Positions 51,459 to 60,460 of a stretch of DNA of 64,000 nucleotides are shown piece by piece. The position numbers and the translations under genes are program-made. Where the stretch lies: the NCBI RefSeq assembly GCF_900101545.1, contig NZ_FMZU01000010.1:124001-188000 (forward strand), read 5' to 3'. The notes under the pieces were generated by a model. It was not told the origin of the DNA. It was given only the letters and a program-made list of their open reading frames with translations, and made no database searches. The stretch is from Variovorax sp. CF079. Its GTDB lineage: Bacteria > Pseudomonadota > Gammaproteobacteria > Burkholderiales > Burkholderiaceae_C. The stretch's first letter is position 1; each line of letters opens with the position of its first letter.

Positions 51459-52163
51459 TCAGTTCTTGCCATAGGCCTCGGCAATGAAGTCCTTGTCGGT
51501 CTGGGACAGCTCGCCATTCAGGCCGGCCGAGCTTCCGTCGAGCGTCCAGGCCTTCGGTATCGGATACATCATGATCGAGTGGGTGTCGACGGCCGTGGCG
51601 TCGAGTTCGAGCTCCTCGTACTTCTTGAACATGTTGGTTTCGATGGTGGCGTCGCTCCAGCTGTTCGGCGGCTTGCGCAGATCGGCTATGACGGCAGCTC
51701 GATTCCACTGGATGCCGCCCCTGGAGTTCTGGTGCTCGTGGACCATGCCCAGCGCATGGCCGAACTCGTGCAGCACGACGCGGCGCAGTTCGTCCTGCGG
51801 TGAATCAGGCGTCAGCCAGCCGTAGTTCATCGTCGGCTCCGGCTCTTTGATCTGCCGGCACATCGTGCCCAGGTAGGACCAGGATCCGTTGCCCTGGACG
51901 AACGCGATCCGGATGTCGGTGGGGCCCTTGTCGCGGAAGTCGAAGGTCAGGTTGGCCAGTCGGGTCCATTCCTCCGCCACATCCTGAACGCGTTGCTGCA
52001 GTCCCGGTGCGCCTTCGAGAAAGCGCATCGTGATGATGCTTCCCGGATCCCACTTGGCCGCCCGCAGGAGCGCGGCGCGGTGGCCGTTGAGCCGCTGCTG
52101 GTCGTCCTGGTCGACCGGTCCCGCAGTGAGGCAGTTGCAGAAGTGATGCTGATTGATGGTCAT
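51459..52163 (-). CDS. metzincin-type zinc metalloprotease (M12A/astacin-like)
   Basis: This 234-residue protease has the full HExxHxxGxxH zinc motif (H132, E133, H136, H142 in HEFGHALGMVH) and a Met-turn SIMMYP at 197-202. These place it among astacin-like metzincins. There is no signal peptide. The N-terminus contains FCNCLTAG with two cysteines that might act as a zinc-blocking switch, which is inference. GGAG lies six bases before the ATG. It sits between a lipoprotein gene and the caspase gene. Confidence 0.87.
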   Translation of the reverse strand: MTINQHHFCNCLTAGPVDQDDQQRLNGHRAALLRAAKWDPGSIITMRFLEGAPGLQQRVQDVAEEWTRLANLTFDFRDKGPTDIRIAFVQGNGSWSYLGTMCRQIKEPEPTMNYGWLTPDSPQDELRRVVLHEFGHALGMVHEHQNSRGGIQWNRAAVIADLRKPPNSWSDATIETNMFKKYEELELDATAVDTHSIMMYPIPKAWTLDGSSAGLNGELSQTDKDFIAEAYGKN

Positions 52164-52184
52164 GATGCTCTCCTTCGGGCGTGG

Positions 52185-52994
52185 TTATCGGACAGTGAGT
52201 ACAGGCAGCCTCAGCAAGCGCGGGACTGCCGGCGGCGGGCTCGGTATCTGATTTGGCGCGAGGCCCTGCTGCGGCAACTGCGAGGGCGGGGGCGCAGGCG
52301 GAGGCGCCGCCACGGGCGGGGCCTCGGCCACGACCCTGCCCTTGGCGATCGCCTCGTCGATGAGGGCACGGATCTGCGACGGGCGACACACCGACTCATA
52401 GCGGGTGAGCAACGCGACCGCGTCGGGATAGTCGAGGCCCGGCAGTTGGCCCTGCACCGACGCGAGGAAAGCGCTCTGCGACTCGCGCACGATCTTGGTG
52501 ACCGAGTGGGCAGCGTCGGAAAAAAGATAAGCGGTTGTGAACGCGTCCATACTCGACGCGGCGAAACTGAAGGTGGTGGCCACGCCCGCGATCTCCTTGG
52601 CGCTGCTGCCCGTCAGTCCCATGATGGCGGAGGCCAAGCCCCCGATCAGGCTCACCTGCTTGCGCTCGTTGGAAGCGGCCTGGTTCGCGCCGCCGACAGC
52701 GTCCAGATATCGATCACATTGCAAGTCCAGCATCGCGCGGCCCGAGCGAAACGCCTTGAGGGCCGGGGCCGATTGATCCGACGCCAACGCGCTGGCTTGC
52801 AGGTCCTTGGCGAAGGTCTCGGCCGCAAGGTTGAAGACGGTGATGCCTTCCTTGAAGGCAGTGTCGGCGATCGGCTTGCCGGGCGAGGTCTGGTAGGTCG
52901 AGCAGCCGGCGATGGCCGCCAGCCCGGCGAGCGCCAGCGCCAGGGCGCAACCAGTAGGTGGCTTCGCTTCGACCGGGGCTTTGCCAGTGTGCAT
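52185..52994 (-). CDS. lipoprotein of unknown function, first gene of the caspase operon
   Basis: This 269-residue protein has a lipoprotein signal (ALAGLAAIAGC) after a short basic start. The body is helical (TAFKEGITVFNLAAETFAKDLQ), followed by a glycine/alanine stretch and a proline-rich C-terminal part (residues 215-260). GGAGG six bases before ATG 52994 decides the start. No family recognised. It probably sits in the outer or inner membrane facing the periplasm. Confidence 0.72.
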   Translation of the reverse strand: MHTGKAPVEAKPPTGCALALALAGLAAIAGCSTYQTSPGKPIADTAFKEGITVFNLAAETFAKDLQASALASDQSAPALKAFRSGRAMLDLQCDRYLDAVGGANQAASNERKQVSLIGGLASAIMGLTGSSAKEIAGVATTFSFAASSMDAFTTAYLFSDAAHSVTKIVRESQSAFLASVQGQLPGLDYPDAVALLTRYESVCRPSQIRALIDEAIAKGRVVAEAPPVAAPPPAPPPSQLPQQGLAPNQIPSPPPAVPRLLRLPVLTVR

Positions 52995-53179
52995 GGATGT
53001 CCTCCATCGCGACCACCGGCGACTCTTCTGAGTCTCGACCGGCCCCCGGAGTGTTCGGGAAACGGCATGCAGCGTCATCCACCATAAAAGGTACGACTCG
53101 ACGGCCGAGGGGGAGGTCTCACCACCAGGGCGGGGATTCCCCCATCAGGAACGGCCATATCCGGCCGCACACTGGATGA

Positions 53180-54691
53180 ATGTCCGCGTCGCTGACGACG
53201 TCTCATCAAAACGAGCGTTGGGAGCTGGGCGATCAGGTCTGGTCGCGCAATCCGACGACGGGGGCTTTTGACCTCGCGGACTACCGCGGGCTGGGTGCAG
53301 CCCCGGCGACGTTCAACCCGCTCGACCTGGCGACGCTGGTCGGGGCGCGCGTCAGCTTCGATGAGGCGGATCGGGGGGCCAAGCCGGTCGCACTCTACCC
53401 CGGGGCGTTCAAGTTTTCTCCCATCACCGGTAGAGCGCTGCCTGAACCGCCTATCGCCCATCTGGATACGTGGCTGCCGCCTTTCGGCGGCGATGGTTCC
53501 GCTGCCGACCAGCCGCAAGGGCTGGGACGGACAGCCGTTCGCCTGGCGCTGCGGCCAACGCTGAGCGTCGAGTCTCTGCCGGACCGCCATCTGGGGATGC
53601 CGCCTGCGGGAAACTACCAGTTCCTTGTGAGCACGTGCCATGCGTGCGAGTCCGGATTGTTCGCCCTCGACGCTTCGCGGGGACTCATCTATCACTGGCT
53701 GCCGTACTCGGAGTGCTGGCTGGAGGTCTACCCCAGAGGAGCGGAGATACTCGTCGAGAGCTCTCTCGACGACCACGCCTGGGGCATGGTGGTGCAGAAC
53801 CCGCAAGGATCCACCAAGCTGTTCATGCCTACCGAGGACGGGCTGGCCATCGTGACCGTCAATCCTGTGGCCCGGACCTACGAATCGCAGCTCGTGGGCA
53901 GACGCTGCGCAGGCGCGCCGGTCATGTGGCAAGGCAGGGTCTATGTGCCCATGCTGGAAGAAGACAGAAAACTCGGCGTTTACGCGTTGAATCCAAAGGG
54001 CAGTGCTCTTCGCCGTGTCCATGGGCCGAAAGTCGCTGCCGCGACCGCGACAGCGGCATGGTTTCGCCCGCTGGCTGATCACCGGCAGATCATCTGGATG
54101 ACCTCGATGGGCCAACTGATCGTCAAGCGCGGCAGCGGCACCGCGCTCGAAACGTCCTTTCTGCCATGGGCGTCTGGCATCACGCCCCGCTTCGATCTGG
54201 GCAGCCCCTACCTTTCCGACAGCGGCCATCTATGGCAGCAGTGCTTGCTGCAGGACGAGCAGGGAGGGCAAATCGTCTTTGTTCAACTGGGACTGGGCGA
54301 ACCGGAAATCAGACCGGCAAGTTCACCGCGGCTTTGCACCGGGGCCGCGTGTTTTCAGCTTGAGACACGCCTGCGGGGCGATCCCTGGTTGGATCCCGAT
54401 GACGACAGTCCTGTTGCCAGCGCCGACGAAGTGATCTTTCCGTTGCTGGCATCGACTTCAGCATCGACCCTGCTGTGCGCGCGCGTGTCGAATGCCCGCT
54501 CGGTGGATGACCTTTTCGCATCGAACGAGACGTACACCACCACCTTCGAATTGCGCGGCGAGCATGACGTGCAGTTCTGGGTCGACAGAATGCCCAGGCC
54601 GTGGGCGACGCGACCGTTCGTCTATTCGGGCCACCTGTATCTCTATCACCCCGACAAGCGCCGCTCGCCGGGCTGGCGGATCGACTCATGA
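53180..54691 (+). CDS. hypothetical protein with propeller-like repeats
   Basis: This 503-residue soluble protein has no signal peptide. Repeated segments such as CESGLFALDASRGLIYHWLP, GMVVQNPQGSTKLFMPTEDG and APVMWQGRVYVPMLEE resemble PQQ/WD-type beta-propeller blades. The N-terminus (ALYPGAFKFSPITGRALPEPP) looks like a short link segment. It starts the plus unit, divergent from the lipoprotein, and its stop overlaps the next start (ATGA). Function unknown; a scaffold or sensor is plausible. Confidence 0.7.
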   Translation: MSASLTTSHQNERWELGDQVWSRNPTTGAFDLADYRGLGAAPATFNPLDLATLVGARVSFDEADRGAKPVALYPGAFKFSPITGRALPEPPIAHLDTWLPPFGGDGSAADQPQGLGRTAVRLALRPTLSVESLPDRHLGMPPAGNYQFLVSTCHACESGLFALDASRGLIYHWLPYSECWLEVYPRGAEILVESSLDDHAWGMVVQNPQGSTKLFMPTEDGLAIVTVNPVARTYESQLVGRRCAGAPVMWQGRVYVPMLEEDRKLGVYALNPKGSALRRVHGPKVAAATATAAWFRPLADHRQIIWMTSMGQLIVKRGSGTALETSFLPWASGITPRFDLGSPYLSDSGHLWQQCLLQDEQGGQIVFVQLGLGEPEIRPASSPRLCTGAACFQLETRLRGDPWLDPDDDSPVASADEVIFPLLASTSASTLLCARVSNARSVDDLFASNETYTTTFELRGEHDVQFWVDRMPRPWATRPFVYSGHLYLYHPDKRRSPGWRIDS

Positions 54692-55464
54692 GCCGTCTCG
54701 TCCAACCGGGCTTGGCCAAATCGGACCTGGACTTCTCGGCGCCTTGCCAGCGCTGCGCTGCGCTGTTGCATGGGCGGGTCAAGTTTTGTCCGTACTGCGG
54801 CGAGGATGCGTCCGTCACGTTTGGCGCCGATGCGGCAGAGGCCGCCCTCGAGCCTGAGCTTGAAACCCCTGTCAATGAGACCCAAGAGGATGTGAGCTCC
54901 GAGCTTGCGCGCATCGTCCCCGCCCGGCTTGGATGGCAAGAGGAGCTGCCCGCGCAGATTGCCGTGGCGCCGCCTTCCAGCGCTGCCCTCACGCGCTCGG
55001 CAACGGGCAAGGTAGCGGCGCTGGTTCTGGCTGTGCTCGCCCTGGCTCTGGGTTATCTCTATTTCGACAAGCAGAACGAGACGGACAGGTTGCAAGAGTT
55101 CACGGCGAAACTGGCGCAAGCGCAGAGCGCCTTGAGCCGCGGCGACCTCACAGCCGCGGAGCGCGCGCTGGTCCCCCTGGCCGCCGCGCATCCGGATCAT
55201 CCGGACGTGCGGGCGTTGAAGGACGAGCTCGATCAGCGCGTGCGGGAGCAAACGGCCAAGCGTGAACAGCTGCGCGATGCCACCCTTAGGGCGGCCAAGG
55301 CGCTCGGGCTTAGCGATCCGGCCCCTGCTCCGGCCCCTGACCCAGCGCCGCCGGCAGCTGAAGTGCCGGCAATCTCCGTCCCTGCGCCGGTGAGCGGCGT
55401 GACGGCCCCCCAGAAGACCGAGTGCGATGCCGCGCTTGCGGCACTGGCTCTGTGCGAGAGATGA
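54688..55464 (+). CDS. zinc-ribbon membrane protein with C-terminal C-x9-C-E-R signature
   Basis: This 258-residue protein starts with a CxxC...CxxC zinc ribbon (CQRC and CPYC, residues 20-38). One membrane segment lies at about residues 108-127 (KVAALVLAVLALALGYLYF), then a helical TPR-like region (LSRGDLTAAERALVPLAAAHPDHPDV, in part) and a proline-rich linker. It ends in C-x9-C-E-R at the extreme C-terminus. The adjacent TAXI protein ends the same way. Orientation (ribbon in cytoplasm, rest outside) is inferred. Confidence 0.75.
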   Translation: MSRLVQPGLAKSDLDFSAPCQRCAALLHGRVKFCPYCGEDASVTFGADAAEAALEPELETPVNETQEDVSSELARIVPARLGWQEELPAQIAVAPPSSAALTRSATGKVAALVLAVLALALGYLYFDKQNETDRLQEFTAKLAQAQSALSRGDLTAAERALVPLAAAHPDHPDVRALKDELDQRVREQTAKREQLRDATLRAAKALGLSDPAPAPAPDPAPPAAEVPAISVPAPVSGVTAPQKTECDAALAALALCER

Positions 55465-55537
55465 GATGCGCGGGCAGCGCGGAGTACCGCTAATCGCCCG
55501 ACAGGACTACCATGACGACTCTTCACTGGAGCCAGCA

Positions 55538-56611
55538 ATGCCAATCAGATCAATCCTGACGGGCCTGATAGCAATGGCCCTCCTGTCCTCGGCCGCCGCG
55601 CAGCCCAGGGCGCAGTACAAGATAGTCACCGCATCGAAAACCGGCACTTACATCCAGATCGGCCGCGACCTTGCCAAGTGGGTCGCCGAGCCCGCCGGCA
55701 TCGAGCTCGAGGTCATGGAGTCCAAGGGTTCGGCGGAGAACGTTCAGCGCATGCGCTTCGAGCCGGGGGTCAAGCTGGCCCTGGTGCAGTCCGACGTCTA
55801 CCAGGCCTTCCTGGACGAGGCGAAGGCCGGAAACGCCGACGCGGGCAACATCATCCGTCCGCTGCGGCTCATCATGCCGCTCTACGATGAGGAGATCTAT
55901 TTCGTCGCCCGTGCCGATTCGCCGCTGAGCTCCATCCACGAGATCAAGAACAAGAAGATTGCAGTCGGAGCGCTCGGCAGCGGTACGGCGCTCACCTCGA
56001 GAACGCTATACCAGCTGATGTTCGGCGAGCAGATACCGGCTGCCAACGCGCAGTATCTGAGCAACGAGGAGGCGCTCGCCAAGCTCACCGTCGACAAATC
56101 GATCGACGTCGCCATCATCGTTGCCGGACAGCCGGCCAAGCTGTTCTCGGACATGAAGCCCGAGGCGCGCAACTACATCAAGATCCTGAAGCTGGACGAC
56201 GCGGCGCCGGAAACAGCGCGTGCGAAGAAGACCTACTTTCCCGCGACCATACGCGCCGCGAGCTACTCCACATGGCTCACGGCCGACATTCCCACCCTCA
56301 CCGTGAAGGCCTACCTGGTCACCTATGACTATGGCTTGCAGTCGACGGTCGGAAACCTCGGCCGTTTTGCCGAGTCGCTTTGCAAGAACTTCGACAAGCT
56401 CCAGGCCAATGGGCATCCCAAGTGGAAGCAAGTGCGCCTGGAGCTTCCTGCCCTCAGCCAGGGATGGCGCTACTACGCGCCGATGGAAAAGCGCATGCGC
56501 GCCTGCATCGCCGGTCAGGCAGCGGCCGGTGCGCCGGCCTGGGCCGTGCAGCAACCCCAAGGGCGTGTCTGCACGGAGCAGGAGTGGGTGCTCGGCCTAT
56601 GCAAGAGGTGA
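55538..56611 (+). CDS. TAXI-family TRAP-type solute-binding protein with C-terminal C-x9-C-K-R signature
   Basis: This 357-residue protein has a signal peptide (ends SSAAAQ) and the TAXI fold, with TASKTGTYIQIGRDLAKW at the N-terminus and VGALGSGTALTSRTLYQLMFG after. TAXI proteins bind solutes such as glutamate for TRAP transporters. No TRAP membrane subunit is nearby, so it may serve as a free-standing sensor. The C-terminus carries extra cysteines and ends C-x9-C-K-R. The start is ATG 55538. It ends two bases before the convergent nrsF-like gene. Confidence 0.82.
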   Translation: MPIRSILTGLIAMALLSSAAAQPRAQYKIVTASKTGTYIQIGRDLAKWVAEPAGIELEVMESKGSAENVQRMRFEPGVKLALVQSDVYQAFLDEAKAGNADAGNIIRPLRLIMPLYDEEIYFVARADSPLSSIHEIKNKKIAVGALGSGTALTSRTLYQLMFGEQIPAANAQYLSNEEALAKLTVDKSIDVAIIVAGQPAKLFSDMKPEARNYIKILKLDDAAPETARAKKTYFPATIRAASYSTWLTADIPTLTVKAYLVTYDYGLQSTVGNLGRFAESLCKNFDKLQANGHPKWKQVRLELPALSQGWRYYAPMEKRMRACIAGQAAAGAPAWAVQQPQGRVCTEQEWVLGLCKR

Positions 56612-56613
56612 GT

Positions 56614-57255
56614 TCACCATCGCAGCAACCGATGCCCAACAGCCGCCCCCGCCACCACAGGCAACACCATCCCCGCGACATACCAGATCGCCAGGAACGG
56701 CGCCGCCAGTTCCTGGCAGTGCAAGGCATAGATCGCCGCCCCCACTCCCGCTGACATGGCGCCGGCCGCAGCACCGGCCAGTGCCGGTTGCGTCGGTGCC
56801 AGGCTCTTCAGTGCGACCAGCGAGGCCACGAACACCGGCACCGAGATCACGGCGATATTGAAGGCGCAAGTGCGCCAGGTCTGGCCCCAGAGCAAGGCCG
56901 TGCGCTCGTCCGCAGGCGCGAGAAACCAGGCCGCGAACCCCATCACCCACAGCGCCAGCACCGGCAGCGCCAGGCCCAGCCATGCGGCGCGGACCCGCGC
57001 ACCGGGGCGCGCAAGGCGCTGCACCACCACGAAGCCCGCAATGGCGATGCACAGCGGAAATGCCAGCTTGACCCAGAACATCGGCCAGAACATGGTCTGC
57101 ACCAGGTCGCGCCGCACGCCGTACTCGATGACCATCCACGCGATCGACAGCGGCACGCCGGCCAAGAGCGCAATCGTGAGGCGCCGTGCGGCCGCATGCC
57201 GCGGCACCGGTGGTGCTTCGCGCGCCAGCAGGGCAACGAGCTCGTCTGTTTTCAT
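56614..57255 (-). CDS. NrsF/DUF1109 family anti-sigma factor
   Basis: This 213-residue inner-membrane protein has about six helices and the DUF1109 pattern ([18 protein letters not shown] at the start, then alternating hydrophobic segments). NrsF proteins hold their cognate ECF sigma factor at the membrane and release it on metal or redox stress. The start overlaps the sigma-factor stop by four bases (ATGA). Confidence 0.85.
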   Translation of the reverse strand: MKTDELVALLAREAPPVPRHAAARRLTIALLAGVPLSIAWMVIEYGVRRDLVQTMFWPMFWVKLAFPLCIAIAGFVVVQRLARPGARVRAAWLGLALPVLALWVMGFAAWFLAPADERTALLWGQTWRTCAFNIAVISVPVFVASLVALKSLAPTQPALAGAAAGAMSAGVGAAIYALHCQELAAPFLAIWYVAGMVLPVVAGAAVGHRLLRW

Positions 57256-57806
57256 GATGAGGACTTTCCGATCTTCAGCGCCAGCGCCTTGAGCCCGCGG
57301 TGGATGCCGACCTTGACCGCCGATTCCGACATGCCGGTCTTGCGCGCCGCCTCGGCCACCGACAGGCCTTCGAGCTTGACGTGCACGATCGGCAGGCGAT
57401 GCCGGTCGGGCAAGGTGTCGAGCAGGCCCGCCAGGTCGCGGCGCGCGTCGCTGGCCTCGGTGGCAGATTCGGCGAAGACGGCCAGCTCGTCGTCCAGCGG
57501 ATCGTTGAGCGCCTCGCGGCTGGCCTTGGCGCGCAGCAGGTCGATCATCTTGTAGCGCGCGATCGCATGCACCCAGGCCGTCAGCGGCTGGTCGCTCTGG
57601 TAGGTGTGGCGCTGGTTGTGCATGGCGATCAGGCATTCCTGGACAAGGTCTTCCACTTCGTCGGGCCAGCCGAACAGCCGCCTGCCCAGGAACGCGCGCA
57701 GGTGTGCACTGAGCTTCTGCAGAAACGCGTGATAGGCCTGGGCGTCGCCGTCCAGGCCGCGCACGAACAGGTCGTGCAGCACCGTCTCCGCTTCGCTCTT
57801 TGCCAT
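57252..57806 (-). CDS. ECF sigma factor (SigF-like) paired with NrsF
   Basis: This sigma-70-family protein has region 2 ([42 protein letters not shown]) and region 4 ([44 protein letters not shown], all cited in part). I place the start at ATG 57806 (184 residues) instead of 57824. The 57824 ATG overlaps a predicted -10 (CGAA), and GGGAG lies four bases before 57806. It likely controls itself and the bufferin operon. Confidence 0.88.
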   Translation of the reverse strand: MAKSEAETVLHDLFVRGLDGDAQAYHAFLQKLSAHLRAFLGRRLFGWPDEVEDLVQECLIAMHNQRHTYQSDQPLTAWVHAIARYKMIDLLRAKASREALNDPLDDELAVFAESATEASDARRDLAGLLDTLPDRHRLPIVHVKLEGLSVAEAARKTGMSESAVKVGIHRGLKALALKIGKSSS

Positions 57807-57823
57807 CGGGCTCCCACTTGTCA

Positions 57824-57849
57824 TTCGTGCTTTCGCTCAAGCCGGTTAC
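57824..57849 (-). promoter_or_regulatory. ECF-type promoter of the sigma/nrsF unit
   Basis: On the minus strand GTAACC (57849-57844) is followed after exactly 16 bases by CGAA (57827-57824). The same sequence with the same spacing occurs divergently at 57894-57919. It matches my recollection of Caulobacter SigF promoters. Transcription would begin near 57817. Confidence 0.75.
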
Positions 57850-57893
57850 AGGCGCAGCCAAAAAAAGAAATCCGGCGGATTGTGCCGTGCGTT

Positions 57894-57919
57894 GTAACCC
57901 CGGGCGCGCAGGCCACGAA
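57894..57919 (+). promoter_or_regulatory. ECF-type promoter of the bufferin operon
   Basis: GTAACC (57894-57899), 16 bases, then CGAA (57916-57919). It lies about 60 bases before bufA. The identical spacing to the opposite-strand copy at 57824-57849 supports co-regulation by the sigma factor encoded next to it. Confidence 0.78.
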
Positions 57920-57981
57920 GTAGAAACGACTGCGCCGAGCGGCGCGGTTGAAAATCTTCACTCACCACTGGAGCTCATTCC

Positions 57982-58269
57982 ATGATCACTCGCCCTCTCG
58001 CCATCACCGCCCTCGCCCTGGGCGCCCTCGCCGCCGGCTCCGCCATGGCGCAAGACAAACCGATGGCCGACAAGACGGCCGCGATGGAGAAGTGCTACGG
58101 CGTCTCGATGGCCGGCAAGAACGACTGCGCCGCCGGCCCCGGCACCACCTGTGCAGGCACCTCCAAGGTCGACTACCAGGGCAACGCCTGGAAGAACGTG
58201 CCGGCCGGCACCTGCGTGACCATCAAGACGCCGAAGGGCACGGGCTCGCTGACGCCGATCAAGTCCTGA
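57982..58269 (+). CDS. bufA: bufferin precursor peptide (BufA1/DUF2282)
   Basis: This 95-residue peptide has a signal sequence (ends AMAQ, residue 24) and four conserved cysteines at 38, 49, 57 and 78 in the DUF2282 pattern ([35 protein letters not shown]). Bufferins are copper-binding peptides whose cysteines are modified by the MNIO enzyme BufB. GGAG lies eight bases before the ATG. First gene of bufABCD. Confidence 0.9.
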   Translation: MITRPLAITALALGALAAGSAMAQDKPMADKTAAMEKCYGVSMAGKNDCAAGPGTTCAGTSKVDYQGNAWKNVPAGTCVTIKTPKGTGSLTPIKS

Positions 58270-58289
58270 TCGATTGCCCTGCCGCCATC

Positions 58290-59132
58290 ATGTCCAGCTC
58301 GCTCACCGCAGGCCTCGGCCTCAAGCCCGAGCACTATGACGCCGCGCTGTCGTCGCAGGTCGAAGGGCTGTGGTTCGAGGTGCACCCCGAGAACTACATG
58401 GTGGCGGGCGGGCCGCGGCTGCAATGGCTGGAAGCGATCCGCGAGCGCCATCCGGTGTCGCTGCACGGGGTCTCGCTCTCGCTCGCGGGCGATGCCGAGC
58501 CCGATGCCGCGCACCTTCAGCGGCTGGCGGCGCTGGCACAGCGCATCCAGCCTGCATTGATCTCCGAACACCTCGCATGGTCGGCCTGGAAGGGCCGGCA
58601 CTTTCCCGACCTGCTGCCCTTTCCGCGCAGCACCGAAGCGCTGCATCGCATTGCCGCCAACATCGCGCGCACGCAGGACGCGCTGAACACCGCCATCGCG
58701 ATCGAGAACCCGTCTCACTATCTGCGCTTCGAAGGGCACGCGTGGGACGAGATCGACTTCCTTGCCGAACTCGCGCGGCGCACCGGCTGCACGCTGCTGC
58801 TCGACATCAACAACGTGCACGTGTCGGCGTGCAACCTGGGCTTCTCGGCCACGGACTGGCTGGACCATTTTCCGCACGAGCTGGTCAGCGAGATCCATCT
58901 CGCGGGCCATGCGCTCGATCCGACGCTGGGCGAGGCGCTCTTGATCGACTCGCACGATGCACCGATCGCGCCGGAGGTCTGGGGCCTCTATCGCCGCTTC
59001 ATCGAGCGCGCGGGCGCCCGCCCCACGCTGATCGAACGCGACGGCAATGTGCCGGCCTTCGATGAGCTGATGGGCGAGCGGTCGCAAGCCGACGCCGAAC
59101 TGCGCCGCATCGCGCAGGAGACCGTGACATGA
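58290..59132 (+). CDS. bufB: multinuclear iron-dependent oxidase BufB (DUF692)
   Basis: This 280-residue TIM-barrel protein of the DUF692/MNIO family has conserved metal-site segments: FEVHPENYM, ISEHLAWS, AIENPSHYL, LLLDINNVHVS and EIHLAGHA. It modifies cysteines of the precursor peptide in the cytoplasm before export. ATG 58290 lies 20 bases after bufA. It overlaps bufC by four bases. Confidence 0.92.
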   Translation: MSSSLTAGLGLKPEHYDAALSSQVEGLWFEVHPENYMVAGGPRLQWLEAIRERHPVSLHGVSLSLAGDAEPDAAHLQRLAALAQRIQPALISEHLAWSAWKGRHFPDLLPFPRSTEALHRIAANIARTQDALNTAIAIENPSHYLRFEGHAWDEIDFLAELARRTGCTLLLDINNVHVSACNLGFSATDWLDHFPHELVSEIHLAGHALDPTLGEALLIDSHDAPIAPEVWGLYRRFIERAGARPTLIERDGNVPAFDELMGERSQADAELRRIAQETVT

Positions 59133-59890
59133 GCACCTCACTCGCACAGTTCCAGGACGCCTTCGCCAAGGCCTTGTTCGCGCCGCAGGACGTCGCGGAT
59201 CCGGTGGTGCAGCAGCTCGCGGCGCAACCTGCCTTCGCGGTCTATCGCAACACCGTGATGAAGGGCTGCATCGACGCGCTCGAAGCCAACTTGCCCGTGG
59301 TGGCGCGGCTGGTGGGCAGCGAATGGTTTCGTGCCGCCGCGGCGCTGCATGTGGCGGCCGAGGCGCCGCGCGACGGCCGGTTGCTGAACTACGGAAGCGG
59401 CTTCGCCGCCTTCCTGCAGGGCTTCGAGCCGGCCGCCGAACTGACCTATCTGCCCGGCGCGGCACGGCTCGACGCCTTGTGGTGCGAAGCTCATGCCGCG
59501 CAGGATGCGCCCGTGCTCGATGCCGCATGGCTTGCCCGCTGCACACCGGAACTGCTCGCGACCCTGGTGCTCAAGCCCCATCCGGCGGCGCGCTGGGCCT
59601 GGTTCGACGAGCAGCCGGTCTACAGCATCTGGGCGCGCAACCGCACTCCCGCCGACGATGAAGAAGAGCTCGTCTGGCAAGGCGAAGGCGCGTTGCTCAC
59701 GCGTCCCGCCGACACCGTGGTCTGGCGCGCGATTCCCCAAGCAGGCTGCGCCTTTCTCGATGCCTGCGCCGCCGGTCTGCCGCTGGCCGAGGCGGGCGAA
59801 CGCGCCCTGGCCATCGATCCCGATGCCGACCTTGCCGCCCTGCTCGAAAGCCTGCTGCGCGCGGGTGCCTTCATCGAAAGAACACCATGA
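59129..59890 (+). CDS. bufC: BufC-like partner protein (DUF2063)
   Basis: This 253-residue protein begins [13 protein letters not shown] and has [29 protein letters not shown] (cited in part), the DUF2063 N-terminal pattern. Partners of this type bind the precursor and present it to the MNIO enzyme. The gene overlaps both bufB and bufD by four bases (ATGA). Confidence 0.9.
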   Translation: MSTSLAQFQDAFAKALFAPQDVADPVVQQLAAQPAFAVYRNTVMKGCIDALEANLPVVARLVGSEWFRAAAALHVAAEAPRDGRLLNYGSGFAAFLQGFEPAAELTYLPGAARLDALWCEAHAAQDAPVLDAAWLARCTPELLATLVLKPHPAARWAWFDEQPVYSIWARNRTPADDEEELVWQGEGALLTRPADTVVWRAIPQAGCAFLDACAAGLPLAEAGERALAIDPDADLAALLESLLRAGAFIERTP

Positions 59891-60372
59891 ACTCGAACGC
59901 TACAGCCTCCAACGCCCTGGCCTCGAGCGACGGGCGCGGCCTTCGCGCACACTGGAACCTGCTGGCCTCGTGGCTCACGCGCATCGTGCCGCACGACCTG
60001 CTGGCACTGGCCGCGCGCATGAGCATCGCCGCGATCTTCTTTCTGTCGGGCCGCACCAAGGTCACGGGCTTCCTCACGCTGACCGACAGCGCCTACGAAC
60101 TGTTCCGCACCGAGTACAAGCTGCCGCTGGTGCCGCCCGAGATCGCGGCGCACCTCGCGGCCTATGCGGAGCATCTGTTTCCGGTGCTGCTGGTGCTGGG
60201 CCTGTTCACGCGGCTGTCGGCCCTGGCGTTGCTGGGCATGACGCTGGTGATCCAGGTCTTCGTCTATCCGGACGCCTGGCCCACGCATCTTTCGTGGGCC
60301 GCGCTGCTGCTCTACCTGCTCGGTCGCGGAGGCGGCGCCCTCTCAATCGACCGCCTGCTGCGCATCAGCTAA
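59887..60372 (+). CDS. bufD: DoxX-family membrane protein of the bufferin operon
   Basis: This 161-residue protein has four membrane segments after a hydrophilic N-terminus of about 35 residues. It shows the DoxX pattern ([20 protein letters not shown]). DoxX members are the usual fourth gene in bufferin operons. The role is probably redox- or respiration-linked, not established. Confidence 0.88.
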   Translation: MNSNATASNALASSDGRGLRAHWNLLASWLTRIVPHDLLALAARMSIAAIFFLSGRTKVTGFLTLTDSAYELFRTEYKLPLVPPEIAAHLAAYAEHLFPVLLVLGLFTRLSALALLGMTLVIQVFVYPDAWPTHLSWAALLLYLLGRGGGALSIDRLLRIS

Positions 60373-60460
60373 GCCCCCACGCTCCCTCACTTCGTGTGGT
60401 CGCTGCCCCCCAAGGGGGTGCAGCGCGGCTTGGGGCGGCCCGGCGCCGGGCCAGCGGCTT
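60373..60460. repeat. Comamonadaceae-type intergenic repeat with terminator-like hairpin
   Basis: The region after bufD resembles a GC-rich element that recurs between genes in this family (CGCTGCCCCCCAAGGGGG, then CTTGGGGCGGCCCGGCGCC). It contains a strong hairpin at 60402-60424: GCTGCCCCCC, loop AA, GGGGGTGCAGC. It may end the buf transcript. A second copy was not seen in this window, so its repetitive nature rests on recollection. Confidence 0.5.

Noticed and set aside
55538..56611. A complete TRAP transporter
   Set aside because: Only the TAXI binding protein is present; no TRAP membrane subunit is encoded in the window.
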